Shown in pieces: positions 57,630 to 64,000 of a DNA stretch of 64,000 bases. Each line of letters opens with the position of its first letter. The first letter of the stretch is position 1. Source of the stretch: Chinchilla lanigera (lineage: Eukaryota; Chordata; Mammalia; Rodentia; Chinchillidae); assembly GCF_000276665.1 (NCBI RefSeq), contig NW_004955481.1, positions 286,899 through 350,898 of the forward strand, in the 5' to 3' direction. A program made the translations under genes and the position numbers. The notes beneath the pieces were generated by a model. That model did no database searches, was not told the origin of the DNA, and worked only from the letters and a program-made list of their open reading frames with translations.

Positions 57630-58165
57630 TGGGATGGAGTCTGGTTTATGAAGAGATTCACCTAAATTTAGCCTGTTCCCCTGATTCATTTAGCACATTA
57701 TGAAAGTGTTGAATTTTCATGAATGCTTTTCTGCATCTGCCGAGATAATCATATGATTTTTAATCTGTTAACCTGGTGGATTACATTTCTGTTGAGCCAT
57801 CTTTTCATTCTAGGGGTAAAACTCCAATTGTTCATGATAAACTATTTTTAGTATCCTGCTGAATTCAATTGATTAGTAGTTTATTTATATTTTCATATCT
57901 ATGTTCAAAAGAAACACTGGCGTATTGTTTTTTTTTTTCTTGTACTTCCAATGCCAGCTTTTGATAGTATGGTATTATTCCAGCCACACAAAATTCTGGG
58001 ATAGCTTCTTGCCCTCTAACATAGTTTATATTATACAGGGATTTTCTATTCCTTAAACATTTGCTAAAACTCCCCTATGACATCTCTGGGCCTGCTGTTT
58101 GTTTTTTGTTTTGTTTCATCTGGGTTAGTTCATTTGACTTGCAGTACTTGGCTTTCAACCCTGTT
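57630..58165 (-). mobile_element. Old L1 ORF2 fragment, antisense
   Basis: GAATGCTTTTCTGCATCTGCCGAGATAATCATATGATTTTT and AACCTGGTGGATTACATTTCTG are antisense L1 ORF2 landmarks. It continues after the SINE at 58170. Confidence 0.8.
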
Positions 58166-58169
58166 CTTC

Positions 58170-58320
58170 ATCCCCCAACTACATCCCCAACTCTTTTATT
58201 TTTCATTGTGAGACAGGCTCTCCCTAAATTGCCAGGCTGGCCTTGAACTTGTGATCCTCTTGCCTCCACCCCTTGAGCAGCTGGGATTATAAGCATGGGC
58301 TACTGCACTCAGCCTGCTGG
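58170..58320 (-). mobile_element. B1-ID type SINE, antisense
   Basis: CCCAACTACATCCCCAACTC, then GTGAGACAGGCTCTCCCTAAATTGCCAGGCTGGCC and GCTGGGATTATAAGCATGGGC. The ID half is short. Confidence 0.7.
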
Positions 58321-58339
58321 TTTTTTGTTTTGCTTTTGT

Positions 58340-58975
58340 TTTTAATAGGAAGGGGATATTTTATAGTTCTTTAGTGGTGAATGCTTAGGCTTCCTACTCC
58401 TTACTGAATCACCTTTGGTAGTTTAAGTTTTTCTATAAAAATACCCATCAAATGCATTGAATCAGAGTTGGTTTTGGTTTTCTCTTAGGATTTCGTTGCT
58501 ATTAGTAGTATGTCCTTTCCTTTATTGCTTAATACTATTTGCATCTTTTTGGCTTTCCTTAATCAGCCCTTAGCTGGAGGTTTGGCTATTTTATTAGTTT
58601 TTTCAGAGATAGCATTTGGTTTTGTTGATCATCTTTATTCTTTACTTTTCCTTTCTCTCACTTTTTTCTTTTCTTTTTAATTTCCTTTCATTTCCTTTAG
58701 GTTTCTCCCTTCTACTCTTTTTCTAACTTCCTGGCTTTCAGGCATACACATTCAATCTTCCTTCTTTCTTACAAATATATTTAGAGCCATGCATCTCTGC
58801 AAATACCACTTTTCCTGCATCCCACACAATTTGATGGTTAGTATTTTTACTGTCATTTAGTTCTAAATATTTTGTCAGTTCTTTTGTGATTTCCTCTTTA
58901 GTCCATGAGTTGTTTAAAAGGGTTTTTAAATTTTAATATGAAGCTTTAATATGAAACTTGTTTCCTTCAATACCA
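58340..58975 (-). mobile_element. Old L1 ORF2 fragment, antisense (continuation)
   Basis: TTTGGCTATTTTATTAGTTTTTTCAG, CTGCATCCCACACAATTTGATGG and TAGTCCATGAGTTGTTTAAAAG are antisense L1 text interrupted by SINEs. Confidence 0.75.
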
Positions 58976-58977
58976 CA

Positions 58978-59110
58978 ATTTTTTGTTTGTTTGTTTTTTG
59001 AGATAGGGTCTCACTATGTAGCCAGAAGCTGGCCTTGAACTCACAGCAATCTTCCCGCCTCCGCCTCCCAAGTGCTAGGATTACAGGCATGCGCCACCAG
59101 GCCCGGCTCC
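58978..59110 (-). mobile_element. B1 SINE, antisense
   Basis: (TTTG)n tail, GAGATAGGGTCTCACTATGTAGCC, CTGGCCTTGAACTCACAGC, CAAGTGCTAGGATTACAGGCATGCGCCACC. Confidence 0.88.
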
Positions 59111-59428
59111 CAATACTACAATTGTTGATTTATAAATTAGTTGTCTTATATTCAGGGACTATACGATACTATTTGAAATTTGTTGACTTAATACATAGAT
59201 CTTTTATTTACTTACTTTTCACGTTGCATATGTGGGCTGGAAAAGGATTTTTTTTCTCTTGCTGAGAGTAGGGATAGAAATTACAAGATTAAATTTTTTC
59301 ACTGTATTGTTCGAATCTTCTATATCCTTGCAATTTTTGGACTGCTTGACCCATTATTTTCTGAAAGATGTTAAAGAAATCTCCCACTGTAACTGAGGAT
59401 TTGTCTACTCCCCACCCTACCATTGCTG

Positions 59429-59440
<12 letters not shown>

Positions 59441-59482
<42 letters not shown>
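59441..59482. repeat. (CTG)14 triplet repeat ((CAG)14 on the gene strand)
   Basis: Fourteen uninterrupted CTG units within a longer impure CTG/TTG tract (59424-59490), next to an antisense B1-ID SINE. It is intronic and not translated. Confidence 0.95.
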
Positions 59483-59483
<1 letters not shown>

Positions 59484-59486
59484 GCT

Positions 59487-59675
59487 GTTGTTATGTACTG
59501 AATGTTAAACCCAGAGCATCACAAATGCTAGGCAAAATTCTACTACTGGGCTACACCCCAGTTCTTTCTTCTGTTTGATTTTGAGACAGAGACTAAGTCA
59601 CCCAGGCTGTCTTGCAATCCTCCTGCCTCATACTTCAGCTGGGATTATGGGCATGCACCACTACACCCAGCAGTT
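59487..59675 (-). mobile_element. Composite B1-ID SINE, antisense
   Basis: ID half (TACTGAATGTTAAACCCAGAGCATC...GGGCTACACCCCAGTTC) then B1 half (TTTTGAGACAGAGACTAAGTCACCCAGGCTG...GCATGCACCACTACACCCAG). Confidence 0.85.
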
Positions 59676-60394
59676 TCTCCCTATATGTATGTCAGTTTTT
59701 GCTTTCTAAATTTAAGGTTGTGTTCCTCAGTACCTGTCCGTGACTGTTGGGCCTAGGTGGCCTATCCTCTTTATCATCATCTAGTCTGAGGGGCTCAACA
59801 AAAAGCACCTTTCCCTAGCCAGATTCTAAACAAAATCAGAAAGAAAATCGTAACAAAGAGTAAAGCAGTTGGGAGTCAAAACAACTCCTTTCTTTACTGA
59901 TAAAGACCACATAGGAATACAATGATTATTCTGAACATGAAGTGAGTCTTCCTAACTAAACCACAGAATTAGACATATTATCCATCCACCCAGTCACAGG
60001 CAGTGATAGCCCTGGGCAGACACAAGACTCTTCCTGTGGGGGCTGCTCAGGAGAAAAGTCCAAGAGAAAAAAGCAGAAAGAACATGGCTACATATCATGT
60101 TCCCAAGTTACACAGGAGTACTTCCTTTATCCTGAAAGCTCTTTCCCTAGAATTCTATTTTGTCTAATTTTGTTTTAAGTATGGCTCTTATAAGCAGAAT
60201 ATAGCTGCATTTTTTTAATCCAATCTGCCAGTTTGACATTTTAGTAGGCTAATTTAATCTATAATTATTGCAACTACTAATATGTTTGAAATTATTTCTA
60301 ATCTATCATTTTATATTTTACATTGTAGTTCTCTATGGGATTTTTCCCCACCCCCACCCCTTTCTTGACTTCAGTTGAATAAAGCTGTGGGGTT

Positions 60395-60560
60395 TTTTGG
60401 GTGGGTTATTTATTTGTTTGTTTGTTTTTTGAGATAGGGTCTTACAGGCTGGCCTTGAACTCACTATGTAGCCCAGGCTGGCCTCAAACTCATGGCGATC
60501 CTCTAGCCTCAACCTCCCAAGTGCTGGGATCACAGGCATGCCCCACTACACCCATCTAAC
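60395..60560 (-). mobile_element. B1 SINE with internal duplication, antisense
   Basis: (TTTG)n tail, GAGATAGGGTCTTACAGGCTGGCC, then a second CCCAGGCTGGCCTCAAACTC, then CAAGTGCTGGGATCACAGGCATG. Confidence 0.88.
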
Positions 60561-61053
60561 ATTTGTAGGTATTTTTGGCTTTGTTTTATTATTCTCTTTT
60601 TATCTCTCTGCTAGTTTGAGAGCTATAGGTTATATTTCTGAATCCCCCAATATACACACATATTTTTTCCAACAAACTAAAATTGTTCTCTCTCTCCTGG
60701 GGTCGGGGGATAAAATTAAAACAATAAAGTATGATTTATCCACTGAATACTTCCCTTCCTATTGTACTTGCTATTTTTGTTTATAGTTTTACTTCAGGCC
60801 TTCTTTAAAACATGCCAAAAGTTACTTCTTTTTTCCAGTCAGTACACAAATTAATTAATATACTTCATCTATCTCTTGCTACTTTTTAACCATATCTTTT
60901 CTTCTGGATTCTCCTTTTTCCCTTAATAGTTCCCTTAATCACTCTTCCAGGGAGAGTGAAAGAGTGATACACTCTCTTTAATTTTTATGTTTGAAAATAG
61001 TTTTGTCTTTGCTGATAGTTTCTCCAGGTAAAGAATCTTAAGAATGTTTCTTT

Positions 61054-61206
61054 NNNNNNNNNNNNNNNNNNNNNNNNNNNNNNNNNNNNNNNNNNNNNNN
61101 NNNNNNNNNNNNNNNNNNNNNNNNNNNNNNNNNNNNNNNNNNNNNNNNNNNNNNNNNNNNNNNNNNNNNNNNNNNNNNNNNNNNNNNNNNNNNNNNNNNN
61201 NNNNNN
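61054..61206. other. Assembly gap, 153 N
   Basis: A run of N bordered on the right by a CTTC repeat. The gap probably lies in that tetranucleotide tract. Confidence 1.
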
Positions 61207-61257
61207 CTTCCTTCCTTCCTTCCTTCCTTCCTTCCTTCCTTCCTTCCTTCTTTCCTT
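61207..61257. repeat. (CCTT)n tetranucleotide repeat
   Basis: About twelve CTTC units next to the assembly gap. The true length is unknown because of the N run. Confidence 0.95.
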
Positions 61258-61259
61258 TC

Positions 61260-61950
61260 AAACTTTAAACATCCTGCTGTCCCACTGTCTTCCCACACTA
61301 TTATAACTAAGGAGAACTCTGCTCTTGGCCTTGTCACTACTTCAAAGCCGATCTGTCTTTATCCTAAGTAGCTTTAATATATTTTTAAACTTTTGATTTT
61401 TGATATTCTACTTCGACCCATCTGGAAGTACTATTTTGTTTTGAAATTGGGTTCAGCAGCAGGTTGTGTACCTTATTCAATTCTAAATTATTCTCAGCTA
61501 TTACCTCTGGGTACTTGTTCCCTAATCTCCCTCTCCTTTTCTTCTGAACTCCTTTGAGGCTAATGCCGAGGCTGCCCAGTCTATTATCCATATATCTTAT
61601 CTTCTTTTTCATATACTTAATCTCTTTATCTGTGTGTGTTCTGGATGAGTTCCTTGGGACTATCTTCTGATTTACAAATTCAGTCTTTGCACAGACTAGA
61701 TTTTATCCTATGTGTCATTTCAACCACTCTTTTTTATTTCTAATAATTCCAATTGTTTTCCTTATATCTCCATGTGGTTTTGATTTATATCTCTCTATTA
61801 CAATCTAGTACCCATTTTAGAGTTATTGTTCATCCTCTGTCCTTAGGATCTTAAGTATATTTAAGTCATTTTGAAAGCATATTATTTGCATTTCATCAGC
61901 AGTTAATCTAACTTCTCCCCATTTGTTGGCATTTGGGCTGTCTTTCTTAA
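61260..61950 (-). mobile_element. Old L1 fragment, antisense
   Basis: CTGCTGTCCCACTGTCTTCC, AATCTCCCTCTCCTTTTCTTCTGAACTCC and GTTCCTTGGGACTATCTTCTGATTT resemble antisense L1 ORF2. Highly diverged. Confidence 0.5.
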
Positions 61951-62364
61951 TGTCAGTTTTCCCCAGGTGTTTGGAATATTCCACCCACTCTTCTCTATTC
62001 TCAGTGCAAGACACCCTGGTTCAGTTCTCCTCACGGCTGTTCATCTGCACAGCTCTGGAGGTGCCATTTACATTATGCTTCTGGTGGCCTGGATCACCCC
62101 CTGGCTCATCACAGCACCTTCCAAGCCATTCTCCATACTCTACCAGAGTGACTGACTATATTACAGATCTGATTGTGACCTTCTCCCTTCCACAGCTTTC
62201 CTACTGCTCTCAATCCTGCACACAACTCTGACGCTCTTTCACACTCAGGCCATTTTGAGCTTCCTTCAGTTCTCCCTCCCCAGCAATGTTCTGTATCACT
62301 CTCCCTAGCCTATGACGATCCATGCCTACAAGATGGTAGGTCTAACAAAAGGAATAAGAACATC

Positions 62365-62510
62365 TAAGACAGCTGGGCGTGGTAACACGTGCCTGTAGTC
62401 CCAGCACTCAGGAGGCTGAGGCAGGAGGATTACTGTGAGTACAAGGCCAGCCTGGACTGCATAGTGAAACCCTGTCTCAAAAAAACAAACAAACAAATAA
62501 AAAATATTTA
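62365..62510 (+). mobile_element. B1-type SINE
   Basis: GCTGGGCGTGGTAACACGTGCCTGTAGTCCCAGCACTCAGGAGG...GAAACCCTGTCTCAAAAAAACAAACAAAC. Confidence 0.88.
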
Positions 62511-63014
62511 AAACACACTGAATGTTCTCCAGGGCCAAGTAACAAAGTGGGAACGTACTCCTCACAGTATCCCTACCAAAGCAGAAGTCTGGCACAGATC
62601 AAGCGCTGGTTAAGCAAACACTAAGTGAATAATGCATTGCCTCATATTAGCCATCCTTACATTGGTAGAGTAACTTTTCCTTGACTACAGTGAATGGAGT
62701 ATCTGGGACTGATACTTGGTTTAAAATGTTTATTTTGATATTCATAAGAAATATTAGGTCCTATTTTATTTTTTCTTTTTTATTTGTATTTCGCTTGCCT
62801 TTTCTTTTTCATGAAGATCTTTTAGGCCTTAATAAATTAACTGGGAATCTTTCCATATTTTTCCCTTGAATAGTTTAAATACTATAAAATATGTTCTTTA
62901 ACGTTTAAAATGCCTAGTTGAAAAAAATCTAAACCTAGAAACAGTTGGAGAGATAATTCTTTGAGAACCTTTATTATTTATTCCACAGTTACTGACATGT
63001 TTGGGTTTTTTACC

Positions 63015-63138
63015 CCACCTTGAGTACATTTTTTTTTTTTTGTTTTTTTCCCCGGGAATCGAACTCATGACCTTGCGCTTGCCAGGCAGGTGCTGTGCCT
63101 CTGAGCTAAATCCCCAGCCCAACCATCTTGAGTACATT
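63015..63138 (-). mobile_element. ID SINE, antisense, with near-perfect 16-bp duplication
   Basis: CCACCTTGAGTACATT (63015-63030) and CCATCTTGAGTACATT (63123-63138) flank a poly-T and the complement of a full ID body (GGGAATCGAACTCATGACCTTGC...GCTAAATCCCCAGCCC). Confidence 0.9.
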
Positions 63139-64000
63139 TGATAATGTATCCTATCCTTCAAGGACATCTGTTTCAAGTAACACTACTGTAATAGCTTGAA
63201 CCAAACACAGAGTCCTTTGATAATTATTTAATCTTCATGTCTGTGGGTATATGTCTCTTTTAGACCTAACTGTGTACATTTTTACTTTCTCCCTTTATCT
63301 ATCTGACTAGCTAGTTATCTATCTTGTTTTATTTTCCCCCAAAGAAACCTAGGTCTATTTATCAAATTTTGTGTTCTTCATATTTCTAATTTTCTTCTCA
63401 TCTAATCTTTGTTAATTCCTTCCTCTTTCTTTAGATAATAATACTGACAATAATAATACCAGCTACCATTCTTAAATACTACAATATGTGAGGTTCTGAT
63501 TTCTTCTCAGATTTTAGGCTGGAGGTCTGGTCCTTATATATTTGGGACATCAGTTAAATAATCCAGAAGTCTGTGGCAAATGAGGAAGAAGCTGGGACAG
63601 AAGTCACTGCCAACAAGTGAATTTCATCTCTGGCTAAGTTCTTCTTTGATTTTGGTGAAGTTGCCAGGGCATGAAGCCTAGTTGTTATGCCTGGCTTCCA
63701 ATTTCACCTGGCAATCATTCCAAGCGCATGATGCAACTGTGCAGCTTCCTAGCTGGTATATGGCCTCTCTCTGCCACCCTACAACATACTGGCTTTCTAC
63801 AAGGGAGAGCCACATTTGAACTTGCCTTTGGGCTCCCTAAGATACTGATTGCAAAAGCTCTTGACCCAAAACAATAAAAGCACTTCTATGCAGAAAGATC
63901 TCTGCTTATGCAGGGTTCCCCGTCACTCCAAAAGAGTATGGGGTCCTTCCGGAACCTCCAATTTCATATTTCCGTATTACTCTGCTTTCTAAGGAAGGGG
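63139..64000. other. Upstream intron, unassigned
   Basis: AT-rich sequence to the right edge. No RAP1GAP2 exon (the one expected to end VILR) or named repeat is seen here. Confidence 0.5.

Noticed and set aside
61044..61268. Open frames across the N run
   Set aside because: They are made of unknown bases and the tetranucleotide repeat.
57200..64000. Search for the preceding RAP1GAP2 exon (ending VILR)
   Set aside because: No matching sequence was found on the minus strand; the interval is L1 and SINE-rich intron.

Overview
This is mammalian nuclear DNA, and almost certainly from a rodent. Single-copy sequence carries GT-AG spliced exons and is interrupted by tRNA-derived ID SINEs, 7SL-derived B1 SINEs, composite B1-plus-ID SINEs, MIR relics, several ages of L1 LINE and MaLR-type LTRs. 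The mix of ID, B1 and fused B1-ID elements points to a squirrel-related or castorimorph (beaver-like) rodent rather than a mouse-like one. That placement is inference; the species cannot be fixed by eye.

The window holds one protein-coding gene, RAP1GAP2 (GARNL4), on the minus strand. It encodes a GTPase-activating protein that switches off the small GTPase Rap1. Sixteen coding exons lie between 57199 and 14808. They chain with matching reading phases and consensus GT/AG splice sites at all 15 introns. Together they give 1600 nt, or the C-terminal 532 residues followed by a TAA stop. The 5' exons (roughly the first 185 residues of the protein) and the promoter lie beyond the right edge. No other functional gene is recognisable.

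Layout from right to left, in the direction of transcription. 64000-57200 is part of an upstream intron, filled with old antisense L1, B1 and ID SINEs, a CTG repeat and a 153-base assembly gap. 57199-34087 carries the end of the N-terminal region and the Rap-GAP catalytic domain, including the Asn-thumb exon at 40900-41055. 34221-20337 carries the Ser/Thr-rich regulatory tail, including a TKT motif reported in the human protein to bind synaptotagmin-like protein 1. 15290-15214 and a 9-nt coding piece at 14816-14808 finish the protein. 14807 to about 9512 is a probable 3' UTR of about 5.3 kb, ending near an ATTAAA signal with a Pumilio-type motif upstream. 1-9500 is 3' flank made of an L1 tail, two ID SINEs, three related MaLR-like LTRs and unassigned sequence.

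No new multi-gene system is visible. The points worth a second look are a Trp at a position remembered as Gly in the GAP domain, the tiny terminal coding piece, recent-looking ID insertions with clear target-site duplications, a nested L1 insertion, several perfect short tandem duplications in introns, and AT-rich intronic stretches that may be conserved regulatory elements.
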